Positions 29,431 to 37,944 of a stretch of 64,000 bases of DNA are shown in pieces. The DNA lies in assembly GCA_946481275.1 (NCBI GenBank), contig CAMLMV010000001.1, forward strand, positions 372,001-436,000, written 5' to 3'. The notes below the pieces were generated by a model. It was not told the DNA's origin. It did no database searches and saw only the letters and a list, made by a program, of their open reading frames with translations. Every line of letters starts with the position of its first letter. Within the stretch, counting starts at the first letter, position 1. The translations under genes were made by a program, and so were the position numbers. Source of the DNA: an uncultured Massilia sp. GTDB lineage: Bacteria > Pseudomonadota > Gammaproteobacteria > Burkholderiales > Burkholderiaceae.

Positions 29431-31782
29431 ATGACATCCGACTTCACGACGCAGCGCCGCATGCAATTGTTGATCGAGCGGGTCGCCGACTACGCGATCT
29501 ACATGCTGAATCCCGACGGCACCGTCGCCAGCTGGAATGCCGGCGCGCGGCGTTTCAAGGGGTACACGGAAGCGGAGATCCTGGGCCAGCATTTTTCGCG
29601 CTTCTACACGCCGGCCGACCGCGCCGCCGGCCTGCCGGAACGGGCGCTCGCCACGGCGCTGGAAAAAGGAAGGTTCGAAGCGGAAGGCTGGCGCGTGCGC
29701 AAGGACGGGAGCCATTTCTGGGCGTCCGTCGTCATCGACCCGATCCTCGACGACGACGGGCAGTTGCTCGGCTTTGCCAAGATCACGCGTGACATCAGCG
29801 ACAAGAAGCTGGCGCGCGAAGCCCTGCGCCGCAGCGAGGAACAGTTCCGCCTGCTGGTCGACAGCGTGATCGACTACGCCATCTACATGCTGTCGCCGGA
29901 AGGCCTCGTGACGACGTGGAATGCGGGTGCCCGCAACATCAAGGGGTACACGGCGGACGAGGTCGTCGGCACCCATTTCAGCCGCTTCTACACGGAAGAA
30001 GACCGCAACAACGGCCTGCCGGACCGCGTGCTGGCAACTGCGCGCGAACAGGGCCGCTTCCACGGCGAGGGCGTGCGCGTGCGCAAGGACGGCTCGCGCT
30101 TCCGCGCCGACGTCGTCGTGGACGCGATCCGCGACGCGGACGGCCGCCTCGTCGGCTTCGCCAAGATCACGCGCGACGTCACCCAGCGCGTCCAGCTGGA
30201 AGAGGCGCGCCAGGCCCTGCAGCATGCGCAGCGGCTGGAAGCGGTCGGCAAGCTGACGGGCGGCGTCGCCCACGATTTCAACAACATCCTGCAGGTGATC
30301 GGCGGCAGCCTGCAGCTGCTGGGCGGGACGGTGGCGGGGCTGCCCGCCGCGCAGCGGCATGTGCAGATGGCGCTGGCCGCCGTCGACCGTGGCGCCAAGC
30401 TGTCGTCGCAATTGCTCGCGTTCGCGCGCCGCCAGCCGCTGCAGCCCTGCGTGCTGAACCCGGGCCGCGTCGTGCGCAACATGGAAGACCTCGTGCGCCG
30501 CGCCGTCGGCGAACACGTGGAGGTCGAGACCGTCGTCTCGGCGTCGCTGTGGAACACGACGCTCGACCCGCACCAGCTGGAAAACGTCGTGCTGAACCTG
30601 GCCATCAATGCGCGCGACGCGATGCCGGGCGGCGGCAAGCTGACGGTCGAACTGTCCAACACGATGCTCGACGACACCTATGTCAGCGCAGCCCACGAAG
30701 TGCCGCCGGGGCAGTACGTGCTGCTGGCGATCTCCGACACGGGCACCGGCATGACACAAGAGGTGCGCGAGCGCGCCATCGAGCCGTTCTTCACGACCAA
30801 GGGCGAAGGGCAGGGGACGGGCCTCGGCCTGTCGATGGCGTTCGGCTTCGTCAAGCAGAGCGGCGGCCACTTCCGCATCTACAGCGAGGTGGGCCACGGC
30901 ACCACGATCAAGGCGTATTTCCCGCGCGCGCTGGAAGCGGAGCAGACGCTGCCCGAGCCGATCGCGAACGAGGTGCGCGGCGGCACCGAGACGATCCTCG
31001 TCGTCGAGGACGATCCGAACGTCCAGGCGACCGTCGTCGGCATGCTGTCCGAACTGGGCTACCAGGTCCTGCGCGCGGACAACGCCGAGATGGCGCTCGC
31101 GGTGCTGAAGGCGGGGGTGCGCTGCGACCTGCTGTTCACGGACGTCGTCATGCCGGGCAAGCTGAAAAGCACGGAGATGGTGCGCCAGGCGCGCGCTCTG
31201 CTGCCGGACATGAAGGTGCTCTACACGTCCGGCTACACGCAGAACGCGATCATCCACGGCGGCCGCCTCGACCCGGGCGTGGAATTGCTGTCCAAGCCGT
31301 ACCGGCGCGAGAAACTGGCGGGCAAGGTGCGCCAGTTGCTGGGGGCGCAGGAGACCCTCCCCGAGCCGGCACCGGTCGCCCCGGCGCCGCGCCAGGCGGC
31401 GTCCGCCGGCCTGCGCGTGCTGCTGGTCGAGGACGATGCGCAGGCCCGGGAACTGTACCGCGACATCCTGCTGGCGGCCGGCTTCCAGGCCGACGAGGCG
31501 GCCACGGCGCAGGATGCCCTGACCATGCTGGCGCGCGACCGCTATCACGCGGCCGTCGTCGACTACAGCCTGCCCGACCTGGATGGCCTCACGCTGGCCC
31601 GGCGCATCGTGGAACGCCATCCGGGCGTCGCGATCGTGTTCGCGTCGGGCTACGGCAGCCTGGTCGCGGGCGCGTCCGACGTGACGGCGCGCGTGCTGAC
31701 GAAACCGTTCACGGACCTGCAGCTGAAGCAGGCGTTGCTGGCCGCGGTGGCCGAGCAGCGTGACGCGTCACGCCGCGCCTGA
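29431..31782 (+). CDS. Tandem-PAS hybrid histidine kinase with two receiver domains
   Basis: This 783-residue soluble sensor kinase opens with two near-duplicate PAS domains (residues 10-125 and 140-255), each with DYAIYML, SWNAGA or TWNAGA, and FSRFYT, so an internal duplication is evident. The HisKA histidine is 281 (GGVAHDFNN), followed by the ATPase domain (NARDAMPGG, GTGLGLSMAFG) and receivers with Asp 571 (TDVVMPGK) and Asp 711 (VDYSLPD). The kinase-receiver half closely resembles that of the protein at 18613. It has no output domain and no adjacent response regulator gene. Confidence 0.9.
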   Translation: MTSDFTTQRRMQLLIERVADYAIYMLNPDGTVASWNAGARRFKGYTEAEILGQHFSRFYTPADRAAGLPERALATALEKGRFEAEGWRVRKDGSHFWASVVIDPILDDDGQLLGFAKITRDISDKKLAREALRRSEEQFRLLVDSVIDYAIYMLSPEGLVTTWNAGARNIKGYTADEVVGTHFSRFYTEEDRNNGLPDRVLATAREQGRFHGEGVRVRKDGSRFRADVVVDAIRDADGRLVGFAKITRDVTQRVQLEEARQALQHAQRLEAVGKLTGGVAHDFNNILQVIGGSLQLLGGTVAGLPAAQRHVQMALAAVDRGAKLSSQLLAFARRQPLQPCVLNPGRVVRNMEDLVRRAVGEHVEVETVVSASLWNTTLDPHQLENVVLNLAINARDAMPGGGKLTVELSNTMLDDTYVSAAHEVPPGQYVLLAISDTGTGMTQEVRERAIEPFFTTKGEGQGTGLGLSMAFGFVKQSGGHFRIYSEVGHGTTIKAYFPRALEAEQTLPEPIANEVRGGTETILVVEDDPNVQATVVGMLSELGYQVLRADNAEMALAVLKAGVRCDLLFTDVVMPGKLKSTEMVRQARALLPDMKVLYTSGYTQNAIIHGGRLDPGVELLSKPYRREKLAGKVRQLLGAQETLPEPAPVAPAPRQAASAGLRVLLVEDDAQARELYRDILLAAGFQADEAATAQDALTMLARDRYHAAVVDYSLPDLDGLTLARRIVERHPGVAIVFASGYGSLVAGASDVTARVLTKPFTDLQLKQALLAAVAEQRDASRRA

Positions 31783-31791
31783 AAGGCCGTC

Positions 31792-32166
31792 TCACACCCG
31801 GATATCGCCGAAGAACCCCAGTTGCAGGCTGGACGCGATGCGCTGGGCCACTTCCATGGCCGCCGTCGCGCCGTCGATGCCGAACACGTCGATGGCCGTC
31901 AGCCGGAACAGGGTGAGCCAGCGGACGAAGTGCTCCGTCTCGATGCCCGGGAGGGCCATGTGCTTGCCGAAGACATTGCCCTGGAATTCGCCCGTGCCGA
32001 GCAGGACCTTGGTCCAGAAGGCGTACATGCGCGGCATGTGCTCGTGCCACCGTCCGGCGAGCTTCGCTTCGAACACGGGGGACAGCACGGCATCGTCGCG
32101 CACGCGCGCATAGAACGTGTCGACGAGACGGATGATCGACGATTCGGTGATGGCGGGAGAAGGCAT
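31792..32166 (-). CDS. Group III truncated haemoglobin
   Basis: This 124-residue haem protein has a 2-over-2 globin fold. The group III pattern is visible: TFYARVRDDAVLSPVFEAKL, MYAFWTKVLLGTGEFQGN and FGKHMALPGIETEHFVRWL, with His 69 the likely proximal haem ligand and the conserved His 79 near it. Members handle NO, peroxide or O2 in ways only partly known. An NsrR-type box overlaps the promoter region, indicating induction by nitric oxide. The distance from the likely -10 (TAGAAT, 32178-32173) to the ATG is only six bases, so the mRNA may be leaderless. Confidence 0.9.
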   Translation of the reverse strand: MPSPAITESSIIRLVDTFYARVRDDAVLSPVFEAKLAGRWHEHMPRMYAFWTKVLLGTGEFQGNVFGKHMALPGIETEHFVRWLTLFRLTAIDVFGIDGATAAMEVAQRIASSLQLGFFGDIRV

Positions 32167-32181
32167 GGGGTGATTCTAGCA

Positions 32182-32204
32182 AATCTGCATATAAAATGCA
32201 TCTT
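32182..32204 (-). promoter_or_regulatory. NsrR-like nitric-oxide-responsive operator
   Basis: On the minus strand the half-sites are AAGATGCATTT and ATATGCAGATT, separated by one T. The NsrR consensus is two 11-base copies of AANATGCATTT in inverted orientation with one base between; the first half matches fully and the second has two differences. It lies 16-38 bases upstream of the truncated haemoglobin gene. Confidence 0.75.
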
Positions 32205-32284
32205 AAAGCAGGTTTGACGTGGATGCTGTTGCCTGTTGCATGCGGATGGCATAGTGGGTGTTTCGACGTCCCGCGGAGGCCGGC

Positions 32285-33007
32285 GTGCTGTTTCCAGTCA
32301 ATATCACCGACATCGTCTGCCACGCGATCCAGTCCGCCGATCGCCAGATCAGGACGGAGCTGCAACACGGTTACGTCTGCTCGGAAAATGACTACACGTC
32401 GAATTTGACGGGCACGATCCGGCGCCAGGTCAACGGTGCGGGCGAACCCGGCCTGCAGGCGCAATCGCTTCTGCTGAAGCCAGGTGTCGAGAGAAAGGCC
32501 GGGGCCGACGCCTGCATCATCTTTGCGAACCGCAGCGAATTCAAGGTCGGCATCTTCGAGGCGAAATGGCCGCGCCTGTCCACGCACACGGACAGCTGGG
32601 ATGCCGTCCAGGCAGCGCTCGGACAATCCCATTTCGACAGCCAGCTGGACCGCCAGTCCGCGTGGCTGGCCCATTTCGCTGTCTGGGAAATGTTTTATCT
32701 GGAGCACCCGTTCACGCAGCAGCCGCAGGGCCTGACGCACTACGGCTCGGCCTGTTTCTGGCATGCGGACGTCCATGCCGCGTCCGGCCAGCGGGTACGA
32801 ACGGACCGCTGGCGCGACCACGAGCTGCTGCAGCTGGGGCCCGTCCACGACGTCGGGCACATCGTGCGCGAGATCTGCGCGTGCCGGGCGGGCGTCGCGA
32901 TCGCCGGCAGCGACTACGCCGGCGCCGTCACCCAGTTTCCCGACACGCCGGCCAGTGCGCTCGTCATCCGGTTCGACGACGAGCGCGATCCGGTCTCATG
33001 GGGCTGA
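32285..33007 (+). CDS. Hypothetical protein with possible PD-(D/E)XK nuclease-like core
   Basis: I do not recognise this 240-residue soluble protein. Residues 75-94 contain Asp 75, then hydrophobic strands and FEAKW (Glu 92, Lys 94), the spacing and pattern of a PD-(D/E)XK endonuclease-fold active site. The remainder is mixed alpha/beta with many Trp and His residues (AWLAHFAVWEMFYLEHPF). The GTG start at 32285 follows GGAGG by five bases; an in-frame GTG at 32258 lacks such a site. Its last 12 bases overlap the convergent M16 protease gene. No methylase or other partner gene is adjacent, so a restriction role is not supported. Confidence 0.65.
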   Translation: MLFPVNITDIVCHAIQSADRQIRTELQHGYVCSENDYTSNLTGTIRRQVNGAGEPGLQAQSLLLKPGVERKAGADACIIFANRSEFKVGIFEAKWPRLSTHTDSWDAVQAALGQSHFDSQLDRQSAWLAHFAVWEMFYLEHPFTQQPQGLTHYGSACFWHADVHAASGQRVRTDRWRDHELLQLGPVHDVGHIVREICACRAGVAIAGSDYAGAVTQFPDTPASALVIRFDDERDPVSWG

Positions 33008-35854
33008 CGAGGCGCGGGCCGTCTTCTCGCCGGCTTCGGGCAGCAGCACGACCTGGACATAATTGTCCTTGTCGAAGTAGCGCTGCGCGGCCGTGCGCAC
33101 GTCGGCGACCGTCAGTGCGTCAGCCTCATCCCTGACCGTCAACAGGCGCGAGAGCGGCGTACCCTCGAGCATGGACAGCTTCACGTTCTGCAGCCAGTAC
33201 CCGTTCTCGTGCAGCGAACGCTCGTAGCCCACCCGCCAGTTGGCCTTGACCTTGTCGAGTTCCGCCTGCGTCGGGCCGTTGGCCTTGACGCTGTCGATCT
33301 CGGCGAACAGGGCCGCGACGAGCTGGTCGACCTTCTCGGGGCCGGTCGGCAGCTGCGTGCTGATCTCGTAGTGCTGGTACGGGATACGGTGCACCGCGCC
33401 GGCCAGCTGGCCCGAGTAGATCAGGCCGAGTTTCTCGCGCAGCACCGCGGTCACGCGCAGGTTCATCACCTCGATGAGTGCGCTCATGCGCAGCGCCTCG
33501 GCCGGCGACCATGCCGTCGGACCGGCGAACGTCAGCGACACGACGCTCTTGGGCTCCGTTCCCGCATGGACTTCCTTCTTGACGACGCCCTTCGCAATAC
33601 GCAGTCCGACGTCGCGGTAGGCGAGCGGCAGGTCGGGCGTCGGCAACGTGCCGAGGTAGGCGGTCACGAGCGGTTTGATGGCGGCCGGGTCGAAGTCACC
33701 GACGAGGACGAACGTCATGCCCTTCGCGCTGGCGAAGCGCTGGCGGTACACGGCGAGGCTGCGGTCGAGGTCGATCCTGCCGAGGTCTTCCTGCGTAGGC
33801 ATGCGCGCTTCGTACGGATGGCGGCCATAGAGCGTGTCGGTGACCGCTTCGGCGAAGCGCTGCTCGGGGGCGGCAGCGCGGTTGCGCACCATTTCGCCGA
33901 GCGCGCCCATGTACGCCTTGTACAGGGATTCGTCGCGCCGCACGCCGTCGAAACGCAGCCACAGCATCTGGAACATCGTCTCCAGGTCTTCCGCACCGCT
34001 CGCCGATTGGCCGCCGATCTCGTCCGTGTAGTCGGACATTCCGAGCGTTACCGCCGCACGCCGGCCCGCGAGCATCTTCACGAGGTCCATGGGCGCGAAA
34101 TCCTTGATGCCCATCGACATGGCCAACCCCGCGGCGGCGCGGGCGTTCGGCAGGTCCTTCTCGTCGACCAGCGTCTGGCCGCCGTAGCGCACCGCGCCCA
34201 GCAGGACCTCGTCCTTGTGGAAGGCGGTCGGCTTGAGGACGACCTGCACGCCGTTCGACAAGGCCAGCCGGGTCAGGCCGAGCGTCTCGTCGCGCGTTTC
34301 GGACACGATGCGGCCGGGCTTGGCGGGACGGTCCATCAGGCGTTGCGCGACCTTCTTCTCGGCACGGTCGGTGACCGTGGCGTGCGCGGCGGCCGCGTCG
34401 GCGGCAAGCAATTGTTCCGTCGTGGGCGCGGGGCCGGCCTTGGTATTCCCGGCGAACACGACGAGTTTGCCGGCGTCCGCGGGGAACGCCTTGCGGACGG
34501 CGGCATTGAGATCGGCCACCGTGATCCCCGGAAGCAGTTCCTGCACCAGGCGGAACTCGGCCTCGATGCCCGGGATGCTTTCACCGGCGAGGAAATTGCG
34601 CTGGTATTCGGCAACGTACATGCCGGAATCCGTTGTGTCCCGTTGCTTGAGGCCGCCTTCCATCGCATGCAGTGCCATCTTGCGGGCACGCTCCAGTTCC
34701 GCTTCGCTGAATCCGAACTGGCGAACCCGTTGCAGCTCCTGCTCGACGGCCGCGACGGCCGGGGCCACGCCGCCCGCCCCAAGGGCGGCGCCGATGGAGA
34801 ACGCCTTGTGGTTCGCTGTTACCGGGACGGTGTGCCCGCCCGCGCCGAGGAAAGGCGGATTCGCCTGCTGTGTCAGCTCGCCCAGCCGCACGTTCAGCAG
34901 CATGGTCGCGAGGTTCTCCACGACCTTGGCGCGGTAGCTCCCGTACGTCCCGAGGTTCGGCTCGAGCCGGACAGGGTAGTTCAGCTCGACGGCACTGTGG
35001 GGGATTTCCTCGTCGGCGAACACGAACGCTTCCGTCCGGGTCCGTGCCTCGATGTCGGCGTACGTCCGGGGGCGCGGCTGCGGCGGATTGGCCAGCCCGG
35101 CGAAATGCGCCTTGATCAGGCGCTCCGCGTCGGCCGGCTCGATGTCGCCGACGACGATCACCGCCATCAGGTCGGGACGGTACCAGTCGCGGTAGAAGCG
35201 GCGCAGCGCTTCCGGCTGCGCGGTGCGGATCACGTCCTCCTTGCCGATCGGCTCGCGCTGCGCATAGCGCGAACCGTTGTACAGCTTCGGCGCCAGCGCC
35301 TTGCGCAGGCGTTCCTGCGCGCCCTTGTGCAGGCGCGCTTCCTCGAGCACGATCGCGCGCTCCTTGTCGATGTCGTCCGCATTCAGCGTGACGCCGTGCG
35401 CCCAGTCTTCCAGCACCGTGAATGCCGTCTCCACGTTCTCCTTGCGGTCGGTCGGCACGGGCAGCATGTAGACCGTCTCGTCCAGGCCCGTATAAGCATT
35501 CAGGTCGGCGCCGAACTTCACGCCGATCGATTGCAGGTACGACACCAGTTCCTGCTTCTTGAAGTGCGTGGAGCCGTTGAACGCGAGGTGCTCGACCATG
35601 TGCGCCAGGCCCTGCTGGTCATCGTCCTCGAGCACGGAGCCCGCCTTCACCACGAGCCGCAGTTCGACCCGGTGCTCGGGCTTGCCGTTCTTCTGGATGT
35701 AGTAGGTCAGGCCGTTCGCCAGTTTGCCGACCTTGACCTGGGGCCCCACGGGGATGCGGGCATTCAGGTCGACGGCGGCTGCGGCGGGCAGCATGGTAGC
35801 CAGCAGGGTAGCCGCGGCGGCGGCGAGCACCGTGGCGCGAAACGGGAAGGGCAT
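32996..35854 (-). CDS. M16 family (insulinase-type) zinc peptidase, exported
   Basis: This 952-residue peptidase has a signal peptide (ending near MLPAAAA) and so works in the periplasm. It is a two-unit M16 protein: the N-terminal unit has the inverted zinc motif HMVEH (residues 85-89) and downstream acidic ligands, while the C-terminal half repeats the fold without the motif. This resembles PqqL-type proteases that degrade peptides or imported protein fragments. The start is the ATG of MPFPFRATV at 35854. It overlaps the end of the convergent hypothetical gene by 12 bases. The substrate is unknown. Confidence 0.9.
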   Translation of the reverse strand: MPFPFRATVLAAAAATLLATMLPAAAAVDLNARIPVGPQVKVGKLANGLTYYIQKNGKPEHRVELRLVVKAGSVLEDDDQQGLAHMVEHLAFNGSTHFKKQELVSYLQSIGVKFGADLNAYTGLDETVYMLPVPTDRKENVETAFTVLEDWAHGVTLNADDIDKERAIVLEEARLHKGAQERLRKALAPKLYNGSRYAQREPIGKEDVIRTAQPEALRRFYRDWYRPDLMAVIVVGDIEPADAERLIKAHFAGLANPPQPRPRTYADIEARTRTEAFVFADEEIPHSAVELNYPVRLEPNLGTYGSYRAKVVENLATMLLNVRLGELTQQANPPFLGAGGHTVPVTANHKAFSIGAALGAGGVAPAVAAVEQELQRVRQFGFSEAELERARKMALHAMEGGLKQRDTTDSGMYVAEYQRNFLAGESIPGIEAEFRLVQELLPGITVADLNAAVRKAFPADAGKLVVFAGNTKAGPAPTTEQLLAADAAAAHATVTDRAEKKVAQRLMDRPAKPGRIVSETRDETLGLTRLALSNGVQVVLKPTAFHKDEVLLGAVRYGGQTLVDEKDLPNARAAAGLAMSMGIKDFAPMDLVKMLAGRRAAVTLGMSDYTDEIGGQSASGAEDLETMFQMLWLRFDGVRRDESLYKAYMGALGEMVRNRAAAPEQRFAEAVTDTLYGRHPYEARMPTQEDLGRIDLDRSLAVYRQRFASAKGMTFVLVGDFDPAAIKPLVTAYLGTLPTPDLPLAYRDVGLRIAKGVVKKEVHAGTEPKSVVSLTFAGPTAWSPAEALRMSALIEVMNLRVTAVLREKLGLIYSGQLAGAVHRIPYQHYEISTQLPTGPEKVDQLVAALFAEIDSVKANGPTQAELDKVKANWRVGYERSLHENGYWLQNVKLSMLEGTPLSRLLTVRDEADALTVADVRTAAQRYFDKDNYVQVVLLPEAGEKTARASSAP

Positions 35855-36021
35855 CCGGACATCCTTTGTAATCGTTTTCAATGACGACGAGCTTAACAAA
35901 GGCGCATGCCGTATAAATACACGAATTGTCACAGGGATACATCGTTTGCATGGATGAATCCGTTAGGCGACACCGGCAAACCAAATGTCTTGCGGGAACA
36001 GGGCGTACCCGGTTAAGGTAG

Positions 36022-36055
36022 GCGCGGCGTCGCGCGTTCGAATCCGACGCCGCGC
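36022..36055. other. Perfect 11-base-pair GC-rich hairpin in the cysteine synthase leader
   Basis: GCGCGGCGTCG (36022-36032) and CGACGCCGCGC (36045-36055) are exact reverse complements around a 12-base loop containing GTTCGAATC. It lies 53 bases before the cysteine synthase start. No T-run follows on either strand, so it is not a standard terminator; a regulatory or protein-binding hairpin is possible. Confidence 0.5.
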
Positions 36056-36108
36056 GATCGATTGTTGTGATAGCCTTTCTCGGCGGCAATTTCAGTGAAA
36101 GGAGCGGC

Positions 36109-37026
36109 GTGAAATCCCAAGTCAAATCTTCCGTGATGGACGCGATCGGCAATACCCCCGTCGTCAGGCTGGAGCGTCTGTTTCCTGGCAGCGATGTGGT
36201 CGCGAAGCTGGAATACATGAACCCGGGCGGCAGCATCAAGGACCGCATGGTCCGGCACATGCTCAAGAGCCTGCCGGCGGATACGGCCCGCGTCGTCGAG
36301 AGCTCGTCCGGCAACACGGGCGCCGCGCTCGCGATGGCCAGCGCCGTGCTGGGCCTGCAATGCGACGTAACGGTGCCGCAGGCCACGAGCATTGAAAAAA
36401 TCAAGCGCATCCGCGCCTACGGGGCCGAGGTGCACCTGTGCGCGCCCGACGACGGCAGCGACCCCGCCGCCGGCTATCACGCCGTGGCCGAGCGCCTGGC
36501 GCAGGGCGACAAGGTGCACTACCTCGACCAGTACCGCTCCGCGCTGAACCGCGAAGCCCATTACCGCGACACGGGGCCGGAACTGTGGCGCCAGCTCGCG
36601 GGCGAGGTCGACGTGTTCGTGTGCGGCATCGGGTCGGGCGGCACGATTTCCGGCATCGGCCGCTACCTCAAGGAGCAGAAGCCAGACGTCGTCGTGATCG
36701 GCGTGGAGCCCCGCAATTCCGCCTACCGCAAGCTCGTCACGGACACGCCCGCCGACGGACCGTTCGCCAGCGCCGTCGAAGGCGTGGGCAAACGCCAGCC
36801 GTCGGGCAGTTTCGACCCCGCCGTCGTCGACGACGTCGTGCAGGTGGCCGACGACGACGCGCTCGACTGGTGCCGCCGGCTGGCGGCGGAAGAGGGCATC
36901 CTGGCGGGCGGTTCCAGCGGCTGCGTCACGGCCGGCATCGCGCTCCTGCTGCCGCGCCTCGCCGGCAAGCGTGTGGCGACCGTGTTTCCGGACTCCGGCG
37001 TGTACTATCTGTCAAAGTATTTTTGA
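36109..37026 (+). CDS. cysM: Cysteine synthase family protein (PLP-dependent)
   Basis: This 305-residue enzyme of the O-acetylserine sulfhydrylase/cystathionine beta-synthase family makes cysteine from an activated serine and sulfide or thiosulfate. PLP binds Lys 44 in NPGGSIKDRM; the substrate loop is SSSGNTG and the phosphate-binding loop GIGSGGTISGIG. The GTG at 36109 follows a strong AAAGGAG site and is preferred to later ATGs. A single PLP domain without a CBS pair fits CysK or CysM, and the CysM subtype is tentative. It stands alone, not in a sulfate operon. Confidence 0.85.
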   Translation: MKSQVKSSVMDAIGNTPVVRLERLFPGSDVVAKLEYMNPGGSIKDRMVRHMLKSLPADTARVVESSSGNTGAALAMASAVLGLQCDVTVPQATSIEKIKRIRAYGAEVHLCAPDDGSDPAAGYHAVAERLAQGDKVHYLDQYRSALNREAHYRDTGPELWRQLAGEVDVFVCGIGSGGTISGIGRYLKEQKPDVVVIGVEPRNSAYRKLVTDTPADGPFASAVEGVGKRQPSGSFDPAVVDDVVQVADDDALDWCRRLAAEEGILAGGSSGCVTAGIALLLPRLAGKRVATVFPDSGVYYLSKYF

Positions 37027-37049
37027 TTATCTGATTACGGATCCGGACC

Positions 37050-37574
37050 GTGTCCGACCTCATCGCCCTGCTCGGTGCCCGTATCCCGGCCAACCTGGCG
37101 CCGTTCATGCTGGCCAACGTCACGGCACCCGCCGTGCGCGGGGTGCCGCACGGGCCGGACGTCCTCGCGCGCCGGCTCGGCTGCCCCTGCGGCAGCTGGG
37201 AACTGAAATTGCGCACGGCGCGACGGCGCGAGCGGCGCGGGCTGTTCGGCCGCAAGACGGTCGCGGCGCCCGTCGCGCCCGTGCACGCCGCCTGCCCCGT
37301 GTGCGGGCGTGAAGTACTCCTGTTCGACCCCGCGCAGCACGGCTGGCACGGCCGCAATGGCGACGGCGTACGGCCGCGCGCGGACGACGAGGCCTGGTTC
37401 GCCAGTGCGGCCGGCGAAGTCGTCGTCGCGTATGCCTATCGCGCCGAAGACGCGTACCGCGCCATGCTGGCCGACGGCTGCCCCGACCCGCAGGACTGGT
37501 TCGACTGCTTCGCCATCGTGTTCCGCGCGCCCGGCAACCAGCCGGCACTCGTGCTGGCCGAGGCGTGCAGCTGA
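37050..37574 (+). CDS. Hypothetical protein with paired CxCG/CxxCG zinc-ribbon-like motif
   Basis: I do not recognise this 174-residue soluble protein. Four cysteines occur as GCPCGSWEL and AACPVCGREVL about 40 residues apart, a zinc-ribbon-like spacing; the C-terminal half is acidic and aromatic (DPQDWFDCFAIVFRAPG). GTG at 37050 is the likely start, 23 bases after the cysteine synthase stop, so the two may be co-transcribed. Its end lies two bases from the end of the convergent cupin gene. Confidence 0.6.
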   Translation: MSDLIALLGARIPANLAPFMLANVTAPAVRGVPHGPDVLARRLGCPCGSWELKLRTARRRERRGLFGRKTVAAPVAPVHAACPVCGREVLLFDPAQHGWHGRNGDGVRPRADDEAWFASAAGEVVVAYAYRAEDAYRAMLADGCPDPQDWFDCFAIVFRAPGNQPALVLAEACS

Positions 37575-37575
37575 A

Positions 37576-37842
37576 TCAACGCCGGCCGGACAGGTAGGCC
37601 ACGCCCTCGGGCCCGTAGGTCTCGCGGTGCGGTTCGTCGCGCCGCAGGTGGAACACGTCGCCGGCACGGTAGATCTTGATCTCGCCGCCGGCGTGCAGGC
37701 GGATCTCGCCTTTGAGGACCAGCGCCTTCGCTTCGAACGGGTGCGCGTGGTCGGCCAGCGTGCCGTTCGGCGCGCGCTCGACGAGGACCGGGTCCGCATA
37801 GCCTTCCGCTTTCAGGGTATCGAGGAATTCCTGTTGTTCCAT
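37576..37842 (-). CDS. Small cupin-domain protein
   Basis: This 88-residue minimal cupin has metal-ligand candidates in TLADHAHPFEAKALVLKGEI and later VFHLRRDEPHRE. Family members this small are usually of unknown function, sometimes sensing or detoxifying small ligands. It is transcribed toward the hypothetical gene at 37050 and away from the amino acid permease, which lies upstream on the same strand 102 bases downstream of its start region. No further function can be read. Confidence 0.75.
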   Translation of the reverse strand: MEQQEFLDTLKAEGYADPVLVERAPNGTLADHAHPFEAKALVLKGEIRLHAGGEIKIYRAGDVFHLRRDEPHRETYGPEGVAYLSGRR

Positions 37843-37944
37843 GCTCGGCTCGCAAGTGTTCGGAGTTCGTGAACGACGAGTGTATCATTGGTCCACGACC
37901 ACACTTATCCCACCTGTTCTTCGAGACCGGCGCCGCGGCAGGCA

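Noticed and set aside
32285..33007. Restriction-modification system
   Set aside because: Only a possible nuclease-fold motif is seen; there is no methyltransferase or specificity gene nearby, and base composition matches the neighbours.
36022..36055. Possible tRNA fragment because of GTTCGAATC
   Set aside because: The flanking bases do not form a T-stem around TTCGAAT, and no anticodon arm, D-arm or acceptor stem can be drawn; the sequence is a simple 11-base-pair hairpin.
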